From NCBI RefSeq assembly GCF_020880995.1, contig NZ_JAJISD010000012.1, positions 1-64,000 on the forward strand: a stretch of 64,000 nt of DNA, given 5' to 3'. Made by a program: the position numbers and the translations under genes. Shown here piece by piece: positions 52,467 to 60,491 of this stretch (within the stretch, counting starts at the first letter, position 1; each line of letters opens with the position of its first letter). The stretch comes from Reyranella aquatilis (GTDB lineage: Bacteria > Pseudomonadota > Alphaproteobacteria > Reyranellales > Reyranellaceae). Under the pieces are notes generated by a model that was given only the letters and a program-made list of their open reading frames with translations, was not told the DNA's origin and did not search any database.

Positions 52467-53053
52467 TCGCCACTCGCTTCGGCCGCCGCCGTTTCGGCAT
52501 TCTCGCACTGCCGGTACTCGCCGCGCCGGCGCTGCAGGCCTGCGGCTCCTCGCCCGAGCCCACCCTCTACACGCTGGCTGTTCGGCCGGGCCCCGTGCTG
52601 ACGCGCGGACCGCGGATCGTGCAGATCCGCGACATCGGCCTGCCGGGCTATCTCGACCGCAAGGAGATCGTCCGCTCGACCGAGGACTTCAAGCTCGATG
52701 TCCGCTCCAACGCCTGGTGGGGCGAGCCGGTCGGCGGAATGATCGGCCGCACCATCGTGCTCGAACTCTCGCAGCGCCTGCCGGGCAGCCAAGTCTACAG
52801 CGAGGCAGGCTCGATTACGACGGATCCCTTTGCGACGGTCGGCATCGACATCCAGCGCTTCGACGCCGACAAGGCCGGCAACGTTGTCCTGCTGGCCCAG
52901 GTCGCGATCCAGTTCAACCGGCCGTCGCGCACGGCGGCGCGCAACTTCTCCATCACCCGGCCGGTGCCGACGCCGGATACGCCGGGCCATGTCGCCGCCA
53001 TGAGCGACGCGCTGGGCGAGCTGTCGGACGGCATCGCCTCGCTGCTGCAGTAG
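52463..53053 (+). CDS. pqiC: Outer-membrane lipoprotein PqiC
   Basis: The 196-residue product has a signal peptide with lipobox LQAC (Cys about 27) and the ABC-type auxiliary lipoprotein domain (LYTLAVRPG, IQIRDIGLPGYLDR). PqiC forms the outer-membrane ring docked on PqiB. It overlaps pqiB by four bases and precedes pqiA by four bases. Confidence 0.9.
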   Translation: MIATRFGRRRFGILALPVLAAPALQACGSSPEPTLYTLAVRPGPVLTRGPRIVQIRDIGLPGYLDRKEIVRSTEDFKLDVRSNAWWGEPVGGMIGRTIVLELSQRLPGSQVYSEAGSITTDPFATVGIDIQRFDADKAGNVVLLAQVAIQFNRPSRTAARNFSITRPVPTPDTPGHVAAMSDALGELSDGIASLLQ

Positions 53054-53057
53054 CGCC

Positions 53058-54425
53058 ATGCTGCGGGCCTTCGCGGTGCAGCGCGACCCGGGTCCTCTGG
53101 TGACGCCGCCCCAGCTGCGCGAATGTCCGGGCTGCGGCCTGTTCCAGATCGTGCCGGCGATGGCCGCCAACATGCGTTCCGATTGCGGGCGCTGCGGCAC
53201 CGAGCTCAGGGCCACGCGCGCCGATCCGACCGGCCATTGCCTGGCGCTTACCTTCGCGTCGCTGGTCTTGTTCTCGGTGTTGTGGCTGTCGATGCTGATG
53301 AAGGTGTCGACTGCCGGCATCGTGCACGAGACCAGTCTGCTCTCCGGTCCGGCCGAGCTTGTGCGCCATGGATTGTGGCCTCTGGCCATTGCGGTAGCCT
53401 TCACGACGGCCCTGGCACCGCTCGCCAAGTTCGCGGGCACACTCTACGTGCTGATCGGTCTGCGCATGCGGACCCTGCCGCCCAACCTGCGTGGAGTATT
53501 CCTCATCTCCCGTCGCATGGGGACCTGGGCAATGCTCGAGGTCCTGCTGCTGGGGGTATTCGTCGCCTATACCAAGCTGGGCGACCTGGTGACGATCCAG
53601 CTCGGACCGGCAGTCTATGCGCTGGGCATCCTCACGGTCGTGGTCGTGTGGGCCGAGCTGTCGCTCGATCCGCAGGCGGTGTGGGAGGAAATCGAGCGGC
53701 GCGGCCAGACCCATGCGCCGATGCCGGCCGCCGCCCCGCTCGAATACCGGCCGGGTGCCGCGAGCTGCGAGGATTGCAAGCTCGTCTGCGTGCCGGCCGA
53801 ACATGACGGTCGCTGCCCGCGTTGCGGGGCGCACGTGCATGAGCGCAAGCCCGACAGCCTGAACCGGACGCTGGCGCTCGTGATTGCCGGCGTCATCCTC
53901 TACATCCCGGCCAATGTCTATCCGGTGCTGACGGTCATCCAGCTGGGCTCCGGCGAGCCGAGCACCATCATGGGCGGCGTCGAGGAGCTGGTGGCCTCGA
54001 AGATGTACCCGCTCGCCCTGCTGGTCTTCTTTGCCAGTGTGCTGGTGCCGCTGTTCAAGCTGATCGGGCTGGTGAGCATGATCGGCGCGACCTCGCTCAC
54101 CGGCACGGCAGAGCAAGCCGGCGTGCTGCTGCGCCAGCGCACGCGGCTCTATTTCATCGTCGCCTGGATCGGCCGCTGGTCGATGGTGGACATCTTCATG
54201 GAGTCGCTGCTGGGCGCGCTGGTCCAGTTCGGGCGTGCCGTGACCATCGAGCCCGGCATGGGGGCGCTAGCCTTCTGCGCGGTCGTCATCGTCACAATCT
54301 TCGCGGCTGAAGCGTTCGATCCCCGCCTCATGTGGGACGCCGCCGCGCGCAACCCGCACCGGAAGTCTCTTCCGTCGGCTGCGAGCCGAAGCGATGCCCG
54401 GGCGGCGGCCGTCAATTCAGGCTGA
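53058..54425 (+). CDS. pqiA: Intermembrane-transport membrane protein PqiA
   Basis: The 455-residue protein has two PqiA halves, each starting with a zinc-ribbon-like pair of CxxC motifs (CPGC...CGRC near 23-52; CEDC...CPRC near 235-260), followed by about four helices. It is the inner-membrane partner of PqiB. The order pqiB-pqiC-pqiA puts pqiA last, unlike E. coli. Its last 14 bases overlap the convergent DUF2490 gene. Confidence 0.92.
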   Translation: MLRAFAVQRDPGPLVTPPQLRECPGCGLFQIVPAMAANMRSDCGRCGTELRATRADPTGHCLALTFASLVLFSVLWLSMLMKVSTAGIVHETSLLSGPAELVRHGLWPLAIAVAFTTALAPLAKFAGTLYVLIGLRMRTLPPNLRGVFLISRRMGTWAMLEVLLLGVFVAYTKLGDLVTIQLGPAVYALGILTVVVVWAELSLDPQAVWEEIERRGQTHAPMPAAAPLEYRPGAASCEDCKLVCVPAEHDGRCPRCGAHVHERKPDSLNRTLALVIAGVILYIPANVYPVLTVIQLGSGEPSTIMGGVEELVASKMYPLALLVFFASVLVPLFKLIGLVSMIGATSLTGTAEQAGVLLRQRTRLYFIVAWIGRWSMVDIFMESLLGALVQFGRAVTIEPGMGALAFCAVVIVTIFAAEAFDPRLMWDAAARNPHRKSLPSAASRSDARAAAVNSG

Positions 54426-55122
54426 AGGCCAGGTTGAGCTTGATATTGTGCTCGTTCAGGAACGAGCCGTTCAGTCTCCGGATCGAATCGAGTTCGTAAC
54501 CGAACGACCCCTTGGCCCAGGCCGAAAGCTGGCGTCCGAACCCGACATAGGCGTGGTTCTGCGCGAATCCCGCTGTCCGGGTGGGACGGTCCGTGCCGAC
54601 GTTGATGAAGACCTCGTTCGACATCGCGAGTTCCCACGGCGAACGCCACAACGGGATCCGGACACCTGCCAGAGCGCGCGTGCGGACCAGCAGCCGGCTG
54701 TCGTCGAAGAACAGTTCCTCCCACCGCCATCGGGCCACGATCGGGAGGCCCTCGATGCGCGAGCGATGGAGAATGTCCTGGAAGGGCCCGCGCGACTGTC
54801 GTGCGCCGGGGAGATAGCGGGTGAACTGGACATAGCCCGCGGCGAGGGCCCAGTTGGGCGAGAGTGCATACTCGAAGCCCGGCCGGACCTGCAGCGTCCG
54901 CAGGCGGCTCATGTTCTGATCGAAGCGCAGTTGGGTGTCGAGATGGAACGACCAGTTGCGGTCGATCCGATACTCCAGCGCGACTGCAGGCGATTCCCAG
55001 ACTTGGCCATTCTGTAGTTGCGTCGCGGCTGCCTGCCGCTGGCGCCGTTGCGCCTGCGCTGCCGTCGAGACCAGGCAGAAGACGATGATCAGCGCAGCGA
55101 AGCGGACTATCGAACTCGTCAC
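54412..55122 (-). CDS. DUF2490-type outer-membrane protein
   Basis: The 236-residue product starts at a GTG at 55122 that opens a signal peptide ending at AQAQ. The mature part is rich in amphipathic beta-strands (WSFHLDTQLRFDQNM, EVFINVGTDRP) and ends in NLAFSLN, a pattern typical of DUF2490 barrels. An open frame extends further upstream but lacks signal-peptide character. Role unknown; divergent from the ABC importer. Confidence 0.7.
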   Translation of the reverse strand: MTSSIVRFAALIIVFCLVSTAAQAQRRQRQAAATQLQNGQVWESPAVALEYRIDRNWSFHLDTQLRFDQNMSRLRTLQVRPGFEYALSPNWALAAGYVQFTRYLPGARQSRGPFQDILHRSRIEGLPIVARWRWEELFFDDSRLLVRTRALAGVRIPLWRSPWELAMSNEVFINVGTDRPTRTAGFAQNHAYVGFGRQLSAWAKGSFGYELDSIRRLNGSFLNEHNIKLNLAFSLN

Positions 55123-55243
55123 CGGGTCGACGATACCGGCGCCTCCGTGGTGTGGCAATCGAGTTGGCTTCGGCCACACCCGCGCTGCGTTCGATGGCGA
55201 CCGAAGGGTCTTCTGCCCGGCGGGCGAGGTGTGAGACGCCGGA

Positions 55244-55272
55244 TTGACTCGCTCCGAATCGAATGTCCTAAT
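55244..55272 (+). promoter_or_regulatory. Candidate sigma-70-type promoter of the ABC importer cluster
   Basis: TTGACT and CCTAAT are separated by 17 bases. The downstream stretch contains two ATGTC repeats eight bases apart (55263-55275) that could be a regulator site. The start codon follows 58 bp later. Confidence 0.45.
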
Positions 55273-55330
55273 GTCATAACAATAGAAGAGCCGGCCCATG
55301 AGGTGTCGGCCACCACATCCCTGGGAGGGA

Positions 55331-56323
55331 ATGATGAGCGCTTTCAAGGCCGCCATCCGCGCGTTTGCAATTGCCAGCCTGGGCCTGCTGTCGGCCGCCG
55401 CCGCGCGCGCCGAGGACATCGTCGTCACCCACTACGGCTCGCTGCTCTATGGCGTGCCCTACGCCATCGCGATGGAGAAGGGCTACTTCAAGGAGGCCGG
55501 TGTCGATATCAAGGGCATCCTGACCTCCAAGGGCGGCGGTACCTCCGTACGCAACATGATGGCCGGCGACACGCTGTTCGCCGAGGTCGCGCTTCCGGCG
55601 GCGCTCAGCGCCATCAAGGAGGGCTTCAACATCAAGATCATCAGCGGCGGCACCAACGGTCGAAGCTCGTTCTGGGTCACGCGTCCCGGCGAGGCGATCG
55701 ACAAGCCGGCCGACCTCAAGGGCAAGCGCTTCGTCTATTCGCGTCCGAAATCGGTCAGCGAGGCGATCACGCTCTCCGCCCTGAAGTCCTGGGACATCAC
55801 CGCCGCCGACGTGAAGATGATCGCCATCGGCGATTTCGGCGCCGGCCTCACGGCGCTGGAGCACAACAAGGTCGATGTCGCCATCATTCCGGAGCCGATC
55901 TACTCGCAGAAGGAGAAGGCCGGCACAAAGTACAAGACGCTGGGCTGGCTCGACGAGAAGCTGCCGGCCTATGCCCAGACCGTCGGCATCGCGACCGACG
56001 AGGCGATTGCCAAGAACGGGCCGAAGCTCAAGGCGGTGATCGAGGCGCGCCGCAGGGGCGTCGAGTTCCTGCACGCCAACCCGAAGGAAGCCGCCGAGAT
56101 CGTGGCGAAGGCCTACAACCTGCCGCTCGACGTCACGACAAACGCCATCGACAACATCAAGAAGATGAACCCGACGTGGTGGAGCCGGGGCGAGCTCGCG
56201 ATGCCGCTGATGCAGTCGATGGCCGATGCGCTGGGCTCGGTGGGCGCGCTGCAGCTGCCCGTGGACTGGAAGGCGACCCTCGACCCGCAGTTCGTGCCCG
56301 CCGCCGCGGCGAAGACCCAGTGA
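55331..56323 (+). CDS. NMT1/SsuA-type ABC transporter substrate-binding protein
   Basis: The 330-residue product has a signal peptide ending at ARAED (about 28-30) and the NMT1/THI5/SsuA fold: an AMEKGYFKEAGVDI core opening, FVYSRPKSVS and VDVAIIPEPIY. Such proteins bind alkylsulfonates, nitrate, taurine or thiamine precursors; the ligand here is unknown. GGGAGG precedes the ATG pair at 55331 and 55334. The ATPase gene overlaps its stop, so the four importer genes are coupled. Confidence 0.88.
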   Translation: MMSAFKAAIRAFAIASLGLLSAAAARAEDIVVTHYGSLLYGVPYAIAMEKGYFKEAGVDIKGILTSKGGGTSVRNMMAGDTLFAEVALPAALSAIKEGFNIKIISGGTNGRSSFWVTRPGEAIDKPADLKGKRFVYSRPKSVSEAITLSALKSWDITAADVKMIAIGDFGAGLTALEHNKVDVAIIPEPIYSQKEKAGTKYKTLGWLDEKLPAYAQTVGIATDEAIAKNGPKLKAVIEARRRGVEFLHANPKEAAEIVAKAYNLPLDVTTNAIDNIKKMNPTWWSRGELAMPLMQSMADALGSVGALQLPVDWKATLDPQFVPAAAAKTQ

Positions 56324-57171
56324 TGGCCGGCGCGCCGCGTCTGGCCGCGGTCGAGAACGCGGCCAGCCACAAGGTCCATGCCCGTCTCGAGGGCGTGACG
56401 CGCGTCTACCCGCCGCGTGCGGGCCATGGCGAGGTCCATGCGCTGGGGCCGATCTCCTTCGACCTCCGGGCCGGTGAGTTCTTCAGCGTCGTCGGTCCGT
56501 CGGGATGCGGAAAGTCGACCCTGCTCGACGTCCTGGCCGGCCTCGCGATGCCGTCGGCCGGCACGGTCGAGTTCGAGGGCAAGCCGGTGCGCGGCGAGGT
56601 GCCCGAAGGCGTCGGTGTCGTGTTCCAGGAAGATGCCAGCTTCCCGTGGCTCACGGTCGAGGACAACGTATCCTTCGGCTTGCGGCGGGCCGGCGTCGAT
56701 GCGGCGGAAAGCAAGCGCCGGGTCGATTTCGCGATCGGCTTCATGGGCCTGCGCGATTTCAGCCGGGCCTATCCCAGCCAGCTTTCCGGCGGCATGCGCC
56801 AGCGCGTCTGCATCGCGCGCACCCTGGTGATGCAGCCGCGCCTCATCCTGCTCGACGAGCCGTTCGGCGCGCTCGACCAGCAGACACGCCTGCTGATGGG
56901 CGATGAGCTGCTGCGCCTGTGGCGCGAGACCTCCGCGACCGTGCTGCTGATCACCCACGCGCTCGACGAAGCCAACCTCCTGTCGGACCGCATCGGCGTC
57001 ATGTCGGCCCGGCCCGGCCGCTTCCTCGAGATCGTCGAGACCGGCTGGCCGCGCGACCGCGATTCGCGGCTGGCCGAACGTCCGGATTTCGGCGCCGTCA
57101 CGGCGCGCCTCTGGTCCTACCTGCGCGGTGAATCACTGCGGGCGATGGGGCAGGGGACGGTGGCCCGATGA
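56323..57171 (+). CDS. ABC transporter ATP-binding protein (SsuB/TauB-type)
   Basis: The 282-residue ATPase has Walker A GPSGCGKST, Q-loop FQEDASFPW, signature LSGGMRQRVCIARTL and Walker B LILLDEPFGALD. Sequence pattern fits SsuB/TauB/NrtD subfamily ATPases. It overlaps the preceding gene (TGATG) and the next by four bases. Confidence 0.9.
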   Translation: MAGAPRLAAVENAASHKVHARLEGVTRVYPPRAGHGEVHALGPISFDLRAGEFFSVVGPSGCGKSTLLDVLAGLAMPSAGTVEFEGKPVRGEVPEGVGVVFQEDASFPWLTVEDNVSFGLRRAGVDAAESKRRVDFAIGFMGLRDFSRAYPSQLSGGMRQRVCIARTLVMQPRLILLDEPFGALDQQTRLLMGDELLRLWRETSATVLLITHALDEANLLSDRIGVMSARPGRFLEIVETGWPRDRDSRLAERPDFGAVTARLWSYLRGESLRAMGQGTVAR

Positions 57172-57917
57172 GCAAGGCGGGCTGGATTCGCACCATCCTG
57201 CTGGTGGGCGCCGTCGGCGCCCTCGAACTGGCTTGCCGGACGGGCGCGATCGCACCGACCATGGTGACCGCGCCGTCGAAGATGGTGACGACCCTCGTCG
57301 AGACGCTGCGGTCCGACGAGATCGGCATGCACCTGCAGCACACCCTGTCGGCCGTGGCGATCGCCATGAGCATCGCCATCGTCGGCGGCTTCGTGATCGG
57401 CTTCGTCCTGAACTGGGTGCCGTTCCTGCGCCGCGCCTTCAGCCCGTTCCTCGCGGCCTATTACGCGATCCCGCATTTCGCCTTCTACCCGCTGCTGATC
57501 GTCATCTTCGGCCTGGGGCCTGTGCCGCTGATCGTGCTGGCGACCCTGTTCGCCATGGTCGCGATGATCCTCGCCACCATGGCGGGGCTCGACCGGGTGC
57601 CGCGCGTGCTGCTGAAGACCGCGCGAATCCATCGCCTGTCGCTGGTCGAGGAGATCTGGCGCGTCCGCCTGCCGGCCGCAGCGCCGCACATCCTGTCGGG
57701 CCTGAAGCTCGCGGTCGCCTATTCCTTCATCGGCGTGATCGCCGGCGAATTCATCCTGTCGACCAGCGGCATCGGCCACGAGATCGCCTTCGCCTACGAC
57801 AACTTCGACAATCCGCGCATGTACGCGTTGATCCTGTTCGTGCTGGGTATCGTCACGCTGTTCAACATGATGGTCTTCGCCTGGGAGCGCCGCATGCTGC
57901 GGCGGCGCGGCGCATGA
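57168..57917 (+). CDS. ABC transporter permease, first subunit
   Basis: The 249-residue protein has about six helices and the BPD_transp_1 fold with coupling segment KTARIHRLSLVEEIWRVRLP and FILSTSGIGHEI, as in SsuC/TauC permeases. It overlaps its neighbours by four bases on both sides. With the next gene product it forms a heterodimeric channel, whereas Ssu/Tau systems usually have one permease. Confidence 0.88.
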   Translation: MSKAGWIRTILLVGAVGALELACRTGAIAPTMVTAPSKMVTTLVETLRSDEIGMHLQHTLSAVAIAMSIAIVGGFVIGFVLNWVPFLRRAFSPFLAAYYAIPHFAFYPLLIVIFGLGPVPLIVLATLFAMVAMILATMAGLDRVPRVLLKTARIHRLSLVEEIWRVRLPAAAPHILSGLKLAVAYSFIGVIAGEFILSTSGIGHEIAFAYDNFDNPRMYALILFVLGIVTLFNMMVFAWERRMLRRRGA

Positions 57918-58693
57918 GGGGCGGCCTGCTGAACCTGCGCATCTGGCGCGATCCCATCCTGGTCGCGATCTCGCTCGTCGCCCTGTGGCAGGTCCTGCAC
58001 GAGATCGCCGGCGATTCGGCGGTGACGGCGCCGGCGCCGACTCTCGCCCACCTCTGGGAGATGATCGGGCAGGCCCGCTTCCTGCCGCATCTGCGCGAAA
58101 CCGGGCTCGCCTTCCTCCAGGCGCTGGCCATCGCCTGCGGCGGCGGCGTGCTGATCGGCGTCGTGCTGGGCGGCCACAAGCTCACCGGCGAGGTCGCGGA
58201 GCCGATTCTCGTCGCGCTCTACTCGGTGCCGAAGATCACGCTTTACCCGGTGATCCTGCTGCTGTTCGGGCTGGGCATGCCGGCCAAGGTCGCCTTCGGC
58301 GCTCTGCACGGCATCATCCCGGTCGTGCTCTTCACCATGAATGCGGTGCGCAACGTCAACCGCACCTATCTGCGGGCGGGCCGTGCGATGCGTCTCACCC
58401 CGGCACAGACCGGCTGGTACGTGCTGGTCCCCGCGACCCTGCCGGAGATCTTCTCCGGCCTGCGCATCGGCTTCTCGCTCACCCTGCTCGGCACGATGCT
58501 GGGCGAGCTCTTCGCCTCGCAGCGGGGCCTGGGGTTCCTCCTGATGACGGCGATCGACCTGCATGACGTGAAGACGATCCTGTCCATCGCGGTCCTGATC
58601 TCGGTCTTCGCCATCGGCGCGAATGCCGCCCTGCTGGCCATCGACAAGCGCCTGCATCGCGGCGCCGCGCCGGAGGCGCACGAGAAGCCATGA
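57914..58693 (+). CDS. ABC transporter permease, second subunit
   Basis: The 259-residue protein has about six helices, coupling segment RAGRAMRLTPAQTGWYVLVP and ELFASQRGLGFL. It differs clearly from the first permease. It overlaps the GntR gene start by four bases (ATGA), so the regulator is translated with the importer. Confidence 0.88.
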   Translation: MRGGLLNLRIWRDPILVAISLVALWQVLHEIAGDSAVTAPAPTLAHLWEMIGQARFLPHLRETGLAFLQALAIACGGGVLIGVVLGGHKLTGEVAEPILVALYSVPKITLYPVILLLFGLGMPAKVAFGALHGIIPVVLFTMNAVRNVNRTYLRAGRAMRLTPAQTGWYVLVPATLPEIFSGLRIGFSLTLLGTMLGELFASQRGLGFLLMTAIDLHDVKTILSIAVLISVFAIGANAALLAIDKRLHRGAAPEAHEKP

Positions 58694-59475
58694 ACCGGAT
58701 CGCCGTCGCCCGCGAGATGGGCTCGCCCCTGCATCACCAGATCTATCTCGTCCTGGCGGACGGCATCTCGACCGGCCGCTATGCCGAGGGCGAGCCGCTG
58801 CCGACCGAGGAACAGCTCACCCGCATGTTCAGCGTGTCGCGCATTACCGTGCGGCGCGCGATTGCGAGCCTGCACGATGCCGGCCTGATCGAGCGCGGGG
58901 CCGGACGGCGCACCGTCGTGCGGGCGCAGATCGGCCAGCCGATGCGCATGCCGATGACGTCGGTGATCGAGAATATCGTCTCCTACGGCGCCGAGACGGT
59001 CGCCAAGGTGGTCGAGTTCGGCTACGTGCAGGCCCGCGGCTATGCGCGGGACAAACTCTGGGACGCTGACCAGAAGCCGGTCCAGCGCGCCGTGCGCGTG
59101 CGCTCCCAGGACGGGACGCCGGTGATGCATCTCACCAGCTATGTCCCGGCCGCGCTGGGCGAGACCTTCACCAGGACCGACCTCAACCGCATTCCGATGT
59201 TCCAGCTGCTGGCGCGTGCCGGCGCCCATATCTGCGGCGCCGAACAGCTCGTCTCGGCCGTGCTCGCCGAACCGCTGGTGGCCTCGCGACTCGGGGTCAA
59301 GGTGGGCGCGGCGCTGATCGACCTGCGCAGCCTGATGATCGACCAGCAGGGCCGGGCCGTCGAATACGTCGAGATGCTGGCGGTGCCCGAGCATCTCAAG
59401 CTTCGTTTCACCGTGCATCCCGAGCAGTTCAAGTCGCCTTCCGGCCCGTCGCCGGCCCCGAAACGCAAACGCTGA
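58690..59475 (+). CDS. GntR-family (HutC/UTRA) transcriptional regulator
   Basis: The 261-residue protein has an N-terminal GntR winged helix (about 8-75, PLPTEEQLTRMFSVSRITVR) and a UTRA ligand-binding domain (about 95-240). HutC-type regulators usually repress catabolic operons until a pathway ligand binds. Its place between importer and lyase genes suggests local control. It was compared with PhnF because of the phn genes, but it is 31 kb away from them. Confidence 0.88.
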   Translation: MNRIAVAREMGSPLHHQIYLVLADGISTGRYAEGEPLPTEEQLTRMFSVSRITVRRAIASLHDAGLIERGAGRRTVVRAQIGQPMRMPMTSVIENIVSYGAETVAKVVEFGYVQARGYARDKLWDADQKPVQRAVRVRSQDGTPVMHLTSYVPAALGETFTRTDLNRIPMFQLLARAGAHICGAEQLVSAVLAEPLVASRLGVKVGAALIDLRSLMIDQQGRAVEYVEMLAVPEHLKLRFTVHPEQFKSPSGPSPAPKRKR

Positions 59476-59486
59476 AGGAGAAAGTC

Positions 59487-60356
59487 ATGTCCAACGCCGC
59501 AAATCTGCGCAAACTGCTCGCGTCCAGGAAGATGATCGTGGCGCCCGGCGCGATCGACTGCATCACCGGCCGCGCCATCGCCCAGGCCGGCTTTCCCGCC
59601 GTCTACATGACCGGCGCCGGTACCTCGGCGACGCTGGGCTATCCCGACTACGGTCTGATCACCATGAGCGAGATGGTGGGCAATGCCGCCCGGATCGTGA
59701 ACTCGATCGACATCCCGCTGATCAGCGACAGCGACACCGGGTTCGGCAACGAGCTGAACGTCTATCGCACGGTGCAGGAATTCGAGCGGGCCGGCGTGGC
59801 CGCCATCCACATCGAGGACCAGGTGTTCCCGAAGAAGTGCGGCCATCTCGACAACAAGGAGCTGGTGAGCCGCGAGGACTTCATCGCCAAGATCCGGGCC
59901 GCCGCGGCCGCGCGCAGGTCGAAGGACTTCTGCATCATCGCCCGCACCGATTCGCGCGCCGTGGTGAACCTCGAGGAGGCGATCGAACGTGCGAACGCGG
60001 CGCTGGCCAACGGCGCGGACGTGGCCTTCGTCGAGGCACCGCAGACCATGGCGGAGATCGAATCGGTGCCGAAGCGGGTCAACGGCCCCTGCCTGCTGAA
60101 CGTCGTGCGCGGCGGCAAGACACCGGAGATCGACCTCGATGTCGCCGAGCGCATGGGCTACGCGATCGCAATCGTCCCCGGCCTGCTGCTGGGCGGCATC
60201 ATCTCGACCTGCGACCGCCTGCTGGGCGACCTGAAGCAGGGCAAGTTCCCGCCGGTCAGCGGCTCGCCCGGCAAGACCTTCGCCCGCTTCGGCGCCGCCG
60301 AATGGGACGAGCGCCGCACGGCGTTCCGCGACCCGGTCAAGGCCGCCGCCGAGTAA
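59487..60356 (+). CDS. Isocitrate lyase/PEP mutase-family lyase
   Basis: The 289-residue TIM-barrel protein has the family's Mg-binding DSDTGFGN (Asp81, Asp83), the gating loop with catalytic Cys118 in KKCGHL, and IARTDSRA. This fits the branch that contains methylisocitrate lyase, 2,3-dimethylmalate lyase and oxaloacetate decarboxylase, which cleave or decarboxylate 2-hydroxy-dicarboxylates to pyruvate plus another acid. The true substrate is unclear. It lies 11 bp after gntR, followed by a palindrome and leuCD. Confidence 0.85.
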   Translation: MSNAANLRKLLASRKMIVAPGAIDCITGRAIAQAGFPAVYMTGAGTSATLGYPDYGLITMSEMVGNAARIVNSIDIPLISDSDTGFGNELNVYRTVQEFERAGVAAIHIEDQVFPKKCGHLDNKELVSREDFIAKIRAAAAARRSKDFCIIARTDSRAVVNLEEAIERANAALANGADVAFVEAPQTMAEIESVPKRVNGPCLLNVVRGGKTPEIDLDVAERMGYAIAIVPGLLLGGIISTCDRLLGDLKQGKFPPVSGSPGKTFARFGAAEWDERRTAFRDPVKAAAE

Positions 60357-60377
60357 CGATCAGACCTCGTTCTAATT

Positions 60378-60465
60378 CCTCTCCCCCGATAGGGGAGAGG
60401 CTAGGTGAGGGGGTGAGTGGGTGCGTTGCCCCCTCACCCAACCTCTCCCCCTAGCGGGGGAGAGG
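60378..60465. repeat. Large palindromic repeat (REP/BIME-like) before leuC
   Basis: Two local hairpins, CCTCTCCCC-N-GGGGAGAGG (60378-60400 and 60442-60465), flank an inner inverted pair GGTGAGGGGG and CCCCCTCACC (about 60404-60438). The outer arms can also pair with each other, so a cruciform of nearly 90 bp is possible. Such C-rich intergenic palindromes are common dispersed repeats in GC-rich bacteria. No second copy was seen in this window. It may end transcription or protect mRNA between the lyase gene and leuC. Confidence 0.85.
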
Positions 60466-60491
60466 AGAAAGAATGATTGAGGAGGAAGTGC

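Noticed and set aside
55123..55330. Possible TPP riboswitch before the NMT1/THI5-like importer
   Set aside because: No CTGAGA or other thi-box element is present, and the leader is short.
58690..59475. GntR-UTRA regulator considered as PhnF for the phn operons
   Set aside because: It is 31 kb from phnG, lies inside another cluster and overlaps that cluster's permease gene.
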